Of a stretch of DNA of 64,000 nt, positions 23,301 through 32,430 are shown one piece after another. The DNA lies in assembly GCA_027422505.1 (NCBI GenBank), contig JAPQWV010000126.1, positions 847,001 through 911,000 of the forward strand, in the 5' to 3' direction. How positions within the stretch are numbered: the stretch's first letter is position 1; the number at the start of each line of letters is the position of its first letter. Origin of the DNA: Craterostigma plantagineum. Taxonomy: Eukaryota > Streptophyta > Magnoliopsida > Lamiales > Linderniaceae. A program made the translations under genes and the position numbers. The notes beneath the pieces are model-generated. The model was given only the letters and a program-made list of their open reading frames with translations. It did not search any database and was not told where the DNA came from.

Positions 23301-24338
23301 CACATCTTTCAGCCGTAATGTGCACCCCACGCTCGTCTGGATACAGATATCACCGATCCCCACTATTTTAGAAACACTTTGGTTACCCATCTTGGTAGTG
23401 CCAAAGTTTCCCGCCTTATATGTGGAGAAGTATTCACGCCTTGGAACACAATGGTAGGAGGCACCAGAGTCCACTATCCATTCGGTGCTTGCATCCGCAA
23501 CATGACAGCAGTCTGCTTCATTCACTAGAGTAACCTCTCCAGCATCATTGGAGGCGATTGCAGACGTGTTCTTGTCATCGTCTTGTTTCTGTTTTCCTTT
23601 GAGAAGTCTACAGTTTCTTTGTAAGTGGCCAATTTTACCACAATGGTAGCACTTCCTCATCTCCCTGGACTTGGATCTATCTTTCGACTTGTCGTATCCT
23701 TTTGGGCCTCTACTCTTGCTCCGACCCCTATTCTCCGTGACAAGGGCCTGATTTCCCGTACTGGTACTGGCAGCATCCTTCCGTCGCAGCTCTTCATTGT
23801 AGAGTCTGTTTTTCACCATCTCCATCGTGACTTTACCGCTTGGTGCCGAGTTGGTGAGCGATACTACCAATGTATCCCAGCTATCAGGTAGAGATCCCAG
23901 TAGTAGACATGCTTGTAGCTCATCATCAAGGACTAGACCGGCACTTGTGAGTTGAGTTACCAGCCCTTCAAAGTCGTTCAGATGTTCAGCAACTGATCGT
24001 CCCTCGTTCAGCTTCACATTCATGAGTTTTCGCATCATGAATACCTTGCTCAGCGCATTTGTCACCTCATACATACCCTCCAATTTCGTCCAGAGTTTGT
24101 AGGGGTCTGTTTCATTTCGGACGTGATTGTAGAGGCTAATGTCCACCCATTGGCGGATCATAGCTAGCGTCTTTCTTTGTAATTTCTTCCATAGGTCGGC
24201 ATTCCCGCCTTCGGGCATCTTGCCTCCATTTTCGATTGGTTCATGGAGGTCTTTGCAATAAAGGTAATCCTCCATCCTTGATTTCCATATGGAGTAATTT
24301 GTTACTGTCAACTTGATCATTCCTCCGTCGTTCTCCAT
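20376..24338 (-). CDS. Copia gag-pol polyprotein, intact
   Basis: One ORF of 1320 residues from the ATG at 24338 (MENDGGMIKLTV). Domains by approximate residue: gag (UBN2-type) 5-190; CCHC knuckle CYHCGKIGHLQRNC 230-243; aspartic protease DSGA at 290; GAG-pre-integrase with the HH..CC finger 415-455; integrase core with D480, D543 and E579; reverse transcriptase 850-1080 with YVDD at 1000-1003; RNase H 1170-1300 (GYTDADMAGD, TEAEYVA, DSQSA). It would be cleaved by its own protease into capsid, protease, integrase and RT/RNase H for cytoplasmic reverse transcription and nuclear integration. All catalytic residues are in place and no stop or shift is seen. The family matches Tnt1-94-type polyproteins. 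Confidence 0.96.
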   Translation of the reverse strand: MENDGGMIKLTVTNYSIWKSRMEDYLYCKDLHEPIENGGKMPEGGNADLWKKLQRKTLAMIRQWVDISLYNHVRNETDPYKLWTKLEGMYEVTNALSKVFMMRKLMNVKLNEGRSVAEHLNDFEGLVTQLTSAGLVLDDELQACLLLGSLPDSWDTLVVSLTNSAPSGKVTMEMVKNRLYNEELRRKDAASTSTGNQALVTENRGRSKSRGPKGYDKSKDRSKSREMRKCYHCGKIGHLQRNCRLLKGKQKQDDDKNTSAIASNDAGEVTLVNEADCCHVADASTEWIVDSGASYHCVPRREYFSTYKAGNFGTTKMGNQSVSKIVGIGDICIQTSVGCTLRLKDVRHIPDLRLNLISVKVLDNEGYYNEMANSNWKLTKGSLVVARGRLCCSLYKMHATICANQLNAVEGDASPNLWHRRLAHVGEKGLNILAKKSLIPVAKEKAMNPCDHCLFGKQHRVSFAKSSTRRMRKLELVHSDVCGPMEVESLGGSKYFLTFIDDSSRKTWVYLLRTKDQVFYYFKKFHAMVERETGMPLKCLRTDNGGEYISREFRDYSTKHGIRHEKTVPGTPQQNGVAERMNRTIMERVRAMLKMANLSKSFWGEAVNTAVYLINRLPSSALDFDVPEKVWTGRDISYSHLRVFGCKAFMHVPKEQRSKLDDKSNPCIFVGYGDEEFGYRLWDPKKKKTVRSRDVVFHEHEIMGDSDVDVTKSTGDGVVDYTPVSIPHDGATEEGMQQSEPEPEEPAIDDEPVVDEHTEGTEQGEPSDVQEAVEPYLRRSTRERQPSMRYPSSDYILITDEGEPESFQEVQSCRDKDCWTKAMQEEMDSLKKNETYELVRLPKGKKTLKNKWVYKLKKDDGKLIRYKARLVVKGFTQRKGIDFDEIFSPVVKMSSIRVILGLAATMDLHLEQLDVKTAFLHGDLDEEIYMEQPEGFVVRGKEDMVCRLKKSLYGLKQAPRQWYKKFDSFMVHQGFKRTDADPCVYVRRYSNGKFIVLLLYVDDMLIVGQDEEMISRLKKDLSKTFDMKDLGSAKRILGMEITRDRKAGKLWLSQERYIERVLERFNMKDAKPVSTPLAAHFQLRKKSSPSTTEDGEDVPDVPYSSAVGSLMYAMVCTRPDIAHAVGVVSRFLSNPGKSHWEAVKWILRYLRGTSKLCLTFGSGKCYLTGYTDADMAGDLDSRKSTSGYIFTFSGGAISWQSKLQKCVSLSTTEAEYVAATEAGKEMLWLKRFLQELGIQQEEYIIFCDSQSALDLSKNTMYHSRTKHIDVRYHWLRLAIEEKAFKLQKIHTDKNVADILTKVIPKEKTEFCAGQAGMGYR

Positions 24339-24447
24339 GGCCGTCAAAATCTACCAGCAACCTACTAGTATCTTTTCTGATGTGGAAGATCAGTCAAAGC
24401 TGCAACCACAGAGCATACTCAGAATACTATCAGGCTCTGATACCACT

Positions 24448-25060
24448 TGTTGGGAATGGTGGTGGGCCCCGCGGTGGTCAGTGGGCCCCGCAGCGGAACT
24501 GGTCCCGGTTTGGCTTGGTACGACGATCGGGAGAAGTGGGACCCACGGAGTAAATTTGGTGGGACCCGCACAGTAACTACCACGGTAAATATAAAATTAC
24601 TGTAAGGTAAGAAAGAACACCAGAATTTTAACGTGGAAAACCCTCTGTTAACGAAGAGGGAAAAACCACGGCCGAGTCGGCAAAATCTTCACTATAGTAA
24701 AAATTACAACCCTCGAATTTTTACTATCTCACTTTTACCACTCGTGTTTACCTCACACCTCTCTGTGGATGTGGAACCCTATCAGTTTCTACCTGAACTG
24801 ATAACCTCACAATTCACTCGAACTACTTCTCTCTATATAGTAAAACTCGAATGAGCTTGTGATGATAATAACTGAAGAATCCTCAGCCTATTTATAGATG
24901 TCTTCAGCTCTTCTGGACCGCTCAAAATGGGTGGCCAGGAATGCGCCGCGTCGCCCTTCAATATAAACCTTTCATTAAAATAATATTATAATATAATATT
25001 ATTTATTTTTTTTCTTTTTTCAACACTGATGGGCGTCGTCTCTGGCAGGCTGGACCAACA
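24448..25060 (-). repeat. 5' LTR of intact copia element
   Basis: A 613-bp LTR adjoining the primer site; partner of 19711-20323. Confidence 0.95.
24888..24897 (-). promoter_or_regulatory. TATA box in the 5' LTR of the intact copia element
   Basis: CTATAAATAG on the minus strand, 163 bases inside the LTR from its outer end. This is a good position for a U3/R promoter driving the 20376-24338 ORF. Confidence 0.6.
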
Positions 25061-25369
25061 GGACCATGGTCATCATGTAGATGCTTTTCTAAATAGAGAA
25101 TTTTGACCTTTTTTTTCAGAAATTAAACATGCTCCATTAAGTTTGATATTAAACTAAGTCTTTAGGTATAAATTTAAACACCTTAAGCTTCCTATCCATG
25201 TAAACTAATTAATCATCACCTTTTTTGTCTTGATTTTGAAAAGGGTCCGTAAGCAATTAATTGGTCCTTCACTTTACTTCAGAATTTTAATTTATTTTAA
25301 GTCTCATGATGAATAATTTCTTCAAAAGAAGTACGGTTTGCTCTGCTTTGTAAAGTCGTGATAATATTT

Positions 25370-26030
25370 GTTGGAATGAGCATTTGATGACATTGAATTG
25401 CTACTTAAATGCACCAAGAAACTCGGTGTAAGTAATTAATCTCATTGCTTTTATATATAAACAATTAATATTAATACTAAATTTCACCAAAGTGCCTATA
25501 GTGTGTGTGTGAGAGAGAGAGAGTCAAGGCCCAAAACAATATATGTCCACAGTTGTGTAATGGCCCAAACATAATTGCGCAATTAAAGCTTGATCCATTG
25601 ATAGTCCAAACCTTACCTTGAAAATTTTCAAGAACTATTGCGGTGTGTGGTGTGGTGAAAAAATTAAAAATACTTTTGTTGAATGATTTTGAAGCTCAAA
25701 AGACAATTTTTTGGTAATCCTTGCATGCACAAATAAATATGAGAGTAATTTGACGTATGCCCGACACGTGTGAATCACGAGAGGCAATGTGGCTCGTCGG
25801 GCGGCGATCGTTTAACCACGTGTCCTAAAATCTAATGCAGTGTCGTCACTCACAATTATTACTTACAAATTTTAACATGAGCGATTTGATACCATTTGAC
25901 TCTAATCATCTCTAAATTACTTAATCTACATTATTTCAATCGTCCAATAGCATGCACCATTGCTAAATGTATTTAATGAAAGACCATTTACATTGCAATC
26001 ATTCTTGGTACGAGGATGCATTATCACTGT
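25370..26030 (-). repeat. Diverged inverted copy of part of the 5-kb unit
   Basis: In reverse complement this region follows the unit segment about 32190-32830. Shared blocks include CTAAATTTCACCAA, ATCCTTGCATGCA, CACGTGTGAAT and GCAATGTGGCTCGTC. The G-box core ACACGTGT is conserved in both. It is non-coding and points to an old inverted duplication flanking 26-32 kb. Confidence 0.65.
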
Positions 26031-26210
26031 TTTTTTAAGCACAGCCAAACAAATATTTTTCTTCCTTTTAATTAAAGAAAAATGGTTCACGGTACAACCA
26101 AGTTGTTAAGACCGGACCTGTCACATACCCAGTTCGGTTCCAGTCCGGTCTTTATTATTAAATAACAAATAAAAAATAAGAAATATATGGGCTGATAAAT
26201 TTACACATAA

Positions 26211-26300
26211 TGGGGTTGTGGTGCAGTGGTTGAGATGCTCAATTTTAAACTTAGGGTCTTGTGTTCAAGTCGCACTTAAACTATTTTATTTAGATTAATA
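26211..26300 (+). repeat. tRNA-derived SINE head (candidate)
   Basis: TGGTGCAGTGG at 26219-26229 fits the pol III A-box and GTTCAAGTC at 26263-26271 fits the B-box, at tRNA-like spacing. No full-length SINE tail or target duplication could be defined. Confidence 0.45.
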
Positions 26301-26403
26301 TTTTTAGTAAAGAAAAGGAAAAAAACGAAAATTGAATTACTACATTTTACAATTACTTTTGAATAAATTTTTTTATTATTTTTTTTCCACATCTTTTTTT
26401 TAT

Positions 26404-26552
26404 TTTTGGCGGGCCCGCGGTTCGCCCAAGGCGCGGGGCGTGCCTCCCTTCTTAGGCCCGCCGACGGGCCTATCCGCACCCGCCCATCCGATTGGCGGGC
26501 TTTGGCGGGTAACGGGCCGGCCCTTGCCCACCGGCCCCGATTTGATTCGAGG
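26404..26552 (-). mobile_element. GC-rich end of a hAT-like non-autonomous element (partial)
   Basis: A strongly GC-rich block (GGCGGGCTTTGGCGGGTAAC and similar) resembles, in reverse complement, the left end of the element at 27500-27888. Only one end can be recognised. Confidence 0.4.
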
Positions 26553-26727
26553 TGAATTAATTTTATGCATCTACGATTCTTATTGCAGCTTTTATTTATT
26601 CTGTTGATTTCGTGTTTTGGCTTTATTTTGTTCTTTGAATCTGCATCGATTTTGTATTTACGGTTTATTTATTATATTGTACTTGAAATTTCTACTGAAA
26701 ATTGGATTGTGCCGTGAATTAATTTTA

Positions 26728-27159
26728 GAGTATATTATGATTCAGCCCCCATTCATGTTTAAAAATCGTGTTCAGCCCTTGTCAGAAAAAGCAATTAGTT
26801 TTAAGGACCCAATTTTTCATACCACTTCATCGATATGTGGTACCACTTCTTTGTTATGTAGTACCACTTCTTTGTTATGCAGTACCACATAATTGCTCTG
26901 CAGTACCACTTAATTGTTCTGCAGTACCACTTCATTTTTCTGTGGTAAAAATGAAGTGGTACTGCAGAACAAAAGAAGTGGTATTGCAGAACAATTATGT
27001 GGTACTGCGGAACAAAGAAGTGGTACTACAGAACAAAGAAGTGGTACCACAGACCCATGAAGTGGTATGAAAAATCGGGTCCTTAAAACTAATTGCTTTT
27101 TCTTACAGGGACTGAACACGATTTTTAAAGTTGAATGAAGGCTGAATTGTAAAGGTCCC
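26728..27159. mobile_element. Foldback miniature element A with 9-bp target duplication
   Basis: Flanked by TTAATTTTA at 26719-26727 and 27160-27168. The whole 432-bp element is an inverted repeat: arms of about 200 bp share TTCAGCC ends, a TTTAAAAATCGTGTTCAG block, an AGTTTTAAGGACCC block and several copies of a ~21-bp GTACCACTTCTTTGTTCTGC-like repeat. A 9-bp duplication is typical of Mutator-like elements. There is no coding capacity. Confidence 0.75.
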
Positions 27160-27499
27160 TTAATTTTATTTCTGCAGCTACAATTATTATTTCAACTTTT
27201 TCTTTTGATTTCGTGTTTCAGCTTTATTTTGTTCTTTGAATCTGCATTGCTTTTGTATTTACAGTTTATTTATTATCTTGTACTTGAAATTTCTACCGAA
27301 AATTGCAATGTGTTGTGAATCAATTTTATCTCCGCAACTACTATTCTTGTTACAGCTTTCTTAATTTAGTGTTTCAGGTTTATTGTGTTTTTTCGAATCT
27401 GCATTGATTTGTATTTTCAGTTTATTTATTCTCTTTTACTTTAAGTTTCTATCGAAAGTTTTATTGCACCGTGCAATCATTAATTTCTTCCTTTCCAAC

Positions 27500-27888
27500 T
27501 AGAGCTGTCAAACGGGCCCGTGGGGGTGGGCAGACCAGTTATCCGCCAAAGCCCGTTAGTTGGTGGGGCGGGCGCGGGTAGGCCTGCCCTACCCCTTGGG
27601 CGCGCCGCGGGCCTGACAGCCTTACCCCGCCAAAAATTTAAAAGAGAAAAAAAATAAAAAAGGAATAAATACAAAAAAATATTAATCGAATCTATTTTTA
27701 ATAAAATCCTAACTCTTTAATAATTTATTTTTTTATTAAATTTAGTTTCACTTAAAATTGTAACTAAACATATAAAAACTTATATAACTTATTTATAAAT
27801 CTATTACAATATAAATATTAATATTGTCCTGCCAAAGCCCAAAGCCTGTGCGGGCTTACCCATCCAGGCGGGCCCGTTTGAATCACTA
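27500..27888. mobile_element. hAT-like miniature element
   Basis: The ends share TCAAACGGGCCCG in inverted orientation: left TAGAGCTGTCAAACGGGCCC, right reading GTGATTCAAACGGGCCCG on the other strand. Flanks TTTCCAAC and about ATTCAAAC could be a degenerate 8-bp target duplication. GC-rich subterminal regions flank an AT-rich centre, as in hAT-type non-autonomous elements. Confidence 0.55.
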
Positions 27889-28007
27889 ATTCAAACTTCT
27901 TCCAATTCCGGCCTTAAATTTACTCGTCTTTTTACGAATTTATATTTATTTTTTTTCAAATTTCCTGTTTTATTATTAGTACGGTCGCATCTTTATATTT
28001 ATTATTT

Positions 28008-28394
28008 GGGTCATTCGAAATCAGACCCCTTTAAGGTTTGATTTCGAATTCAGGCCCTGTTTAAGAATTTTTAGGTTAAAGGACCCATTTTGTGTGGTGT
28101 AAAAAAGTGGTATGAAAAATATATGAACTGGTATAGAATGATTGTTTTGTGTTACAAACTTTCAACATACTGGTATGTCAGAGCAATAGAGTGGTACTGC
28201 AGAAAATAAACTGGTATCAGATGATCATAAACTGGTACCGTATTATGGTTTTGTGGTACAGAATTTCAACATACTGGTATGTAAGAGCAATAAAGTGGTA
28301 CTGCATAAAAATGGGTCCTTAAAACTAAATATTCTCCGAAGAGGGTCTGAACCATAAATTATACTTATATAGGGGCCTGAAATGAAAATGCCCC
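28008..28394. mobile_element. Miniature element B with 9-bp target duplication
   Basis: Exact 9-bp duplication TTATTATTT at 27999-28007 and 28395-28403. Termini are GGGTCATTCGAAATCAGACC and, on the other strand, GGGGCATTTTCATTTCAGGC. Inside are AAAGGACCCATTTT and GGGTCCTTAAAACTAA boxes bracketing ~20-bp repeats such as CTGGTATGTCAGAGCAATA and GTGGTACTGCA. The same element, inverted, sits in all five array units. Confidence 0.75.
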
Positions 28395-28604
28395 TTATTA
28401 TTTTGATCTTTGGCAACAGCTTTTTTAAGTTGTTTTCCTGTACCGCCGTGATTCTCTCATTCCCAACTTTTCCAATTCCCAGCTTTATTTACTTCTTGTA
28501 CGAAATAAGTTTTTTTAATTTATTTTCGGAATTTGTTGTTTGTAGAAGCGTTATAATATTTATTTTATGTGTACCATTATCCTGTATATTTATTACTATT
28601 TCTT

Positions 28605-28800
28605 TGTATTGATTTCATTTCTGAATAATCATTTATTTCTTTATACCCTTATGTCATGTTATATTTTCAAGAGCTGGCAATACAGAGTTTCTGAACACAT
28701 TATTTATTTCTCCGTTCGACTTCAATTTAGCCGATTTAATTTTATTTTTTTGTACCAACTAACTATCAGTAATGTAATAATTTGTAAGAGTTACTGATTA
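28605..28800 (+). repeat. Diverged copy of array-unit segment 32887-33080
   Basis: Shares ATGTTATATTTTCAAGAGCT, GGCAATACAGAGTTT, TTATTTATTTC and GTACCAACTAAC blocks with the unit in the same order. This links the protease-fragment region to the ancestry of the array. Confidence 0.7.
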
Positions 28801-28989
28801 AAGAATACAAAGTAAGATTTGTTAATGCAAGATTTGGCTTTTAGCTTCTCATCGCATGGTATCCCAAGTCCTCCTTTGACGTGCGTCGCTCGAACACTTT
28901 CTGTATAATAAATAAATGGAAAAAAAATAACAAGTGAGAAGAAAATCACTCATATTTGTTGTAATAACATAAAGTTTCAAATAACGAGG

Positions 28990-29597
28990 CAACCTTTTCA
29001 CACGTTGCAAAGCCTTCACACACATGCTAGCCATTAACGGATAATGCTGAGATACTGTGAATGCCCTCGTTTTCGTCTAATTTCCTGTGGCATATAATCT
29101 TCTCCCTTTCGCAACTGTTAAGAAACGAAAATTAAATTTCAATATTTAACATGATAAAAAATAAAACACATAATGATTACACCATTGCAAAAAACCGAGA
29201 ACAAATACTTCTCTCTCAATGTTTCAGCAAAACTCGTCCTACTAAATCCATCAATTCTAGAAAATTTACAGACATCTGCTGCCAACGTCCCCGCAGAGTT
29301 ACACTTATCTTTAGCTCTGACTTCATCTTTGAACGGATCCCTCTTGTACAAGTTGTCGTGCGCCTCTTCAATGTCGAGATACTGCTGATTCTTGGTGCAT
29401 GTGGTTTTCAGCAATCTCGATGAAACCTCGAGACAGTTAGCGCAAGAAACGAAGGCACAAATATTGAATCCATCTTGATTCCGAACCGGAGATAATTCCT
29501 CTAAATGTATCTTAATTTTACAGACCAAACATAGCGGTGGTCTTTGAATTTTCAAATAGTCTTTTAACGCGCTTTCCAACTCCTCCCCGTTAGACAA
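28990..29597 (-). pseudogene. Papain-like (C1A) cysteine protease fragment A
   Basis: The first exon-like block (29597 down to about 29195) reads EELESALKDYLKIQ, then HLEELSPVRNQDGFNICAFV, the C1A active-site region with the catalytic Cys in place but the QGxCGSCW context altered. It continues through SAGTLAADVCKFSRIDG. A second block (about 29095-28990) reads YPLMASMCVKAL, matching the YPLIASIDV segment of copy B. The catalytic His/NSWG part is missing, an in-frame stop precedes the second block, and there is no ATG. It is therefore a truncated pseudogene. Papain-like enzymes are normally vacuolar or apoplastic endopeptidases. Confidence 0.65.
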
Positions 29598-29949
29598 ATA
29601 ACATTTAATTAGTTGATAATGATTTTAAAATAATTAATTGGTAAAACTAGAGGATGAAATATCGAAAATTGAAGGAAATGACTACATGGTGATTTTCGGA
29701 ACAGCTTCTCTATTAATTTTTTTTTAAATACGGGTAGGCAAGATTCGGAATCAACTTATATAGAGGAAGAAATTTTTGATTTATTTCCCTCGGTCACGAA
29801 TAACTTACCTACCCGCATATATTCTTGGTGCGGTTATCACAAATCCTGCTTTTTCTGATGTTTGGGATTATGGATTTATTTTTTCTATTTTCAAATTTCT
29901 TATCCTAGGAGTTGTAGCTCAGTAGCTGTGTCATTTATTCAGCGTGTTT

Positions 29950-30236
29950 TTAATTTTGGACTCTCTTGGACAACTCAAAATATAAATCTTTTTTAGATAA
30001 AAATAAAGGACATATGTTACTACCACTTTGCATTGCAGGACCAATGAGCCTATCAACAGCTCTATTCATCTCTTCGTTCAGTATTGGAATATATAATTTC
30101 TCCATTAGAACTTTGTTGATGGGGATGAGGACGTATCCTTTAAATCCCCAGATGTGTCCCCAGCTATTTTGTATTAGTAGATACCTTTTCACTCTATCTG
30201 GTCGATCTTTCACGGCGACAGTCGCATTTCTATCGA
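29950..30236 (-). pseudogene. Papain-like protease C-terminal fragment with NSWG motif
   Basis: The minus strand reads VKDRPDRVKRYLLIQNSWGH then WGFKGYVLIP, the C1A C-terminal segment holding the active-site Asn (QNSWG at about 30156-30170). Nothing N-terminal precedes it; copy B lies head-to-head on the other strand. It is an orphan last exon of another gene copy. Confidence 0.65.
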
Positions 30237-30524
30237 TTTTGTATTCACGGTTTATTTATTGTTATCTTGTACTTGACATTTCTATCGAAAGTTCTATTGC
30301 ACTGTGCCATCATAAATTTCTCCCTCTTCCAACTTCTTTCAATTCCCGTCTTATATTTGCTTGTCCTTTACGACATTTCATTACTTATCTTTATATTACT
30401 ACAACATATCTTAAATATGGTGTCATATATCCTGGATATGTCCACATATCCTGGATATGTTACGAAATGCTGACGAAGTTAATAATGGTGTTGATAACTC
30501 GGCAGCGAAGAACTTCAAATTGCT

Positions 30525-31470
30525 TTGGAATGCTACCTTAGAGCATTCCAACTACGGTATGAATTCAAAAATATTAAGATACATTCAGAACAACTATCAC
30601 CGGTTCGTGATCAAGGAAATTGCCGTATATGTTCCGTTATATCCTTCGCTAGCTGCGTGGAAATGTCATCAAGGCTACTCAAGATAACATGCAGCGAGAA
30701 TCAGCACTACCTTGATATAGGTGAGGCTCATGATAATCCTTACAAAAGACCTCAGAAATGACATTAGAGCCATGGATCCAACTAACGGTGCGGGGACGAT
30801 GGCAACTGCAGTCTGTAAGTATGCTAAATTAGACGGGTTAACTAGGAACACCTTTGTTGAGTCGTCAAGATAAAAGAATCTGTTTTCGATATTTTGCAAC
30901 GTAGATCTATTTTTTTGGTATTTATTTGGAATAATTTTATGTTTGTTTCTTCTTCCCCTGGTCGAAAGAGAAAAAATTCTTACACATAGGAGGATAAACG
31001 AGAATGAAGCTTTTATCATATCCGAGAAGTACCCATTGATTGCTTCGATTGATGTTTGTGAAGGTTTCAAGCAATGTAATGAGGTCGGTTATTACCTACT
31101 ACGGTTAATACTTACCAAAGTAACAGTTCTTTATTTTATTTTTTATTTCTTTTATCTCGCAGGTAATTTTTGATCGACATACATCGTCGACTATAGGTGG
31201 CCACGCAATGGCCGTTGTTGGAAATGCTAACATTGCTACGAGAGACCGACCACAATGTGTCCACAAGTATCTTCTTGATCAGAATAGTTGGGAAAACAAC
31301 TGGTGTTTTAAAGGCGCCTTTAAAACCCCAGTTATTTCCCCAACTATTCTGAACAAGAAGATACTTTTAGGAATATTCGTACTTTCAATTGCGAACGAGG
31401 AAATGAAGCAAATTGTTGACATTCTGATTGGCCCTTCTATTGTTCAATGTTTAGTAACACTTAGTGTTGG
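30525..31470 (+). pseudogene. Papain-like (C1A) cysteine protease pseudogene B
   Basis: Three exon-like blocks on the plus strand. Block 1 (about 30540-30880): EQLSPVRDQGNCRICSVISF keeps the active-site Cys region, followed by EAHDNPYK, then a 1-base frameshift near 30748 and AGTMATAVCKYAKLDGL, then a TAA at about 30868. Block 2 (about 30990-31083): EKYPLIASIDVCEGF. Block 3 (from about 31164): GGHAMAVVGNA with the catalytic His (31202-31204) and QNSWENNWCFKG, where the NSWG glycine is replaced. Frameshift, nonsense codon and damaged NSWG make it non-functional. Block 3 contains a palindrome at 31267-31364. Confidence 0.75.
31267..31364. repeat. Loopless palindrome in the NSWG region of protease pseudogene B
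   Basis: Arms 31267-31315 and 31316-31364 are near-perfect reverse complements centred on GGCGCC, with about five mismatches or offsets over 49 bp. The reverse complement of the right arm encodes QNSWGNNWGFKG, the better-preserved protease version, while the left arm carries the damaged one. Confidence 0.9.
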
Positions 31471-31599
31471 GTTTCTCTGGTCTTCTAGTCTGCAGTTGTT
31501 TTTTTTTCTTCTTTCCTTTTCGTAATGTTATTTTCTCTGGTGTGATTTGGTGATGACGATGGTATCATGGTTTGCTATTCTTTGTCTTTCATCCTAGAC

Positions 31600-31601
<2 letters not shown>

Positions 31602-31633
<32 letters not shown>
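31602..31633. repeat. (TA)n microsatellite
   Basis: About 16 TA units. Confidence 0.95.
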
Positions 31634-31635
<2 letters not shown>

Positions 31636-31736
31636 AGATATTGTGACTTGAAAATATATAAAATGATGATGTTCGGTCATTTAGACGGGGCATCCGCTTT
31701 TGGACGGAACAATTAGTTGTTATTATATACCTCATA

Positions 31737-32083
31737 GGGCTCGTTTTATATCCGAGTTTATGGATTACATGGGTATAAGTTATTTGTGTAATGCTATACA
31801 AGGATTTTGTTGATATTGTATTTTAACATGTTTGATAGATGTGTATTAATTATTTGTGCAATGATATAAATTGTGTTTGATAGATGAGTTTAAGGTGTGT
31901 ATAGATGTGCATGGATTAGTGATGCACACCTCATAACCACCCTAGAGGTATGCATAACAAGCCCCATAATCAAAATCTTTTTAATAGAAGTGTATAGCCA
32001 TACAAGACACACAGATAGCAAACACGAAGTGACTTATTCATACCCATCACATACCCATCCATACCCGCTTATCAAACGAGCCC
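31737..32083. mobile_element. MITE-like element with GGGCTCGTTT ends
   Basis: GGGCTCGTTTTATA at the left and GGGCTCGTTTGATA (other strand) at the right form inverted ends 347 bp apart. The interior has direct subrepeats with ATTTGTGNAATGNTATA. No target duplication was identified, so the superfamily is open. Confidence 0.5.
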
Positions 32084-32230
32084 GTACAGTGACTGCACTA
32101 TTTATTCAAACGGATATATAATAATAAGACAATTCCAAGGAAATTAATACAAAATCACAAGCCCTTGCAAATACATTTATCGATGGTGAATGCTATTTGA
32201 CTCTTTAGGTAATTTTGAATAAGTTATTTA

Positions 32231-32430
32231 GGGATGGTTAGCGTCACATAGTATCAAATTGCATAATGTTGAATTTGAACGTAATAATTTCGTGTCGCCG
32301 CCAGACGAGCCACATTGCCATTGCCATTAGGGATGGTTAGCGTCACATAGTATCAAATTGCATAATGTTGAATTTGAACGTACTAATTTCGTGTCTCCGC
32401 CAGACGAGCCACATTGCGATTGCCACTCGC
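32231..32430 (+). repeat. ~100-bp direct duplication at the array start
   Basis: The block beginning GGGATGGTTAGCGTCACATA occurs twice, at 32231 and 32331, with only a few differences. Later units retain the second copy and the 3' half of the first, placing the array breakpoint inside the first copy. Confidence 0.85.

Larger units (their letters stand above)
19706..25065 (-). mobile_element. Intact Ty1/copia retrotransposon, Tork/Tnt1-like (minus strand)
   Basis: LTRs at 19711-20323 (3' LTR of the element) and 24448-25060 (5' LTR), both 613 bp, flanked by the 5-bp duplication GGACC (19706-19710, 25061-25065). The primer site complementary to tRNA-iMet lies beside the 5' LTR (about 24434-24446) and the polypurine tract GGAGGGGGAGAAT at 20324-20336. 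The LTRs differ at one visible site (G/A in ACGG[G/A]GTAA). Gag-pol is uninterrupted, so this is a candidate autonomous, recently inserted element. Confidence 0.95.
26560..28000. repeat. Degenerate ~170-bp tandem repeats
   Basis: Blocks with TTGTTCTTTGAATCTGCAT, TTTATTTATTATCTTGTACT and TTTCTACCGAAAATTG recur at about 26560-26727, 27160-27335 and 27336-27495, and again near 30232-30350. Miniature elements at 26728-27159, 27500-27888 and 28008-28394 lie in or beside them. Confidence 0.6.

Noticed and set aside
26109..26153. A short inverted repeat AAGACCGGAC/GTCCGGTCTT as a transposon.
   Set aside because: Only 10-bp arms with 25 bases between them and no target duplication; too little to call.
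29966..30541. A 191-residue plus-strand ORF overlapping the protease C-terminal fragment.
   Set aside because: It is the antisense of the NSWG-bearing minus-strand fragment over its first part and repeat DNA over the rest.
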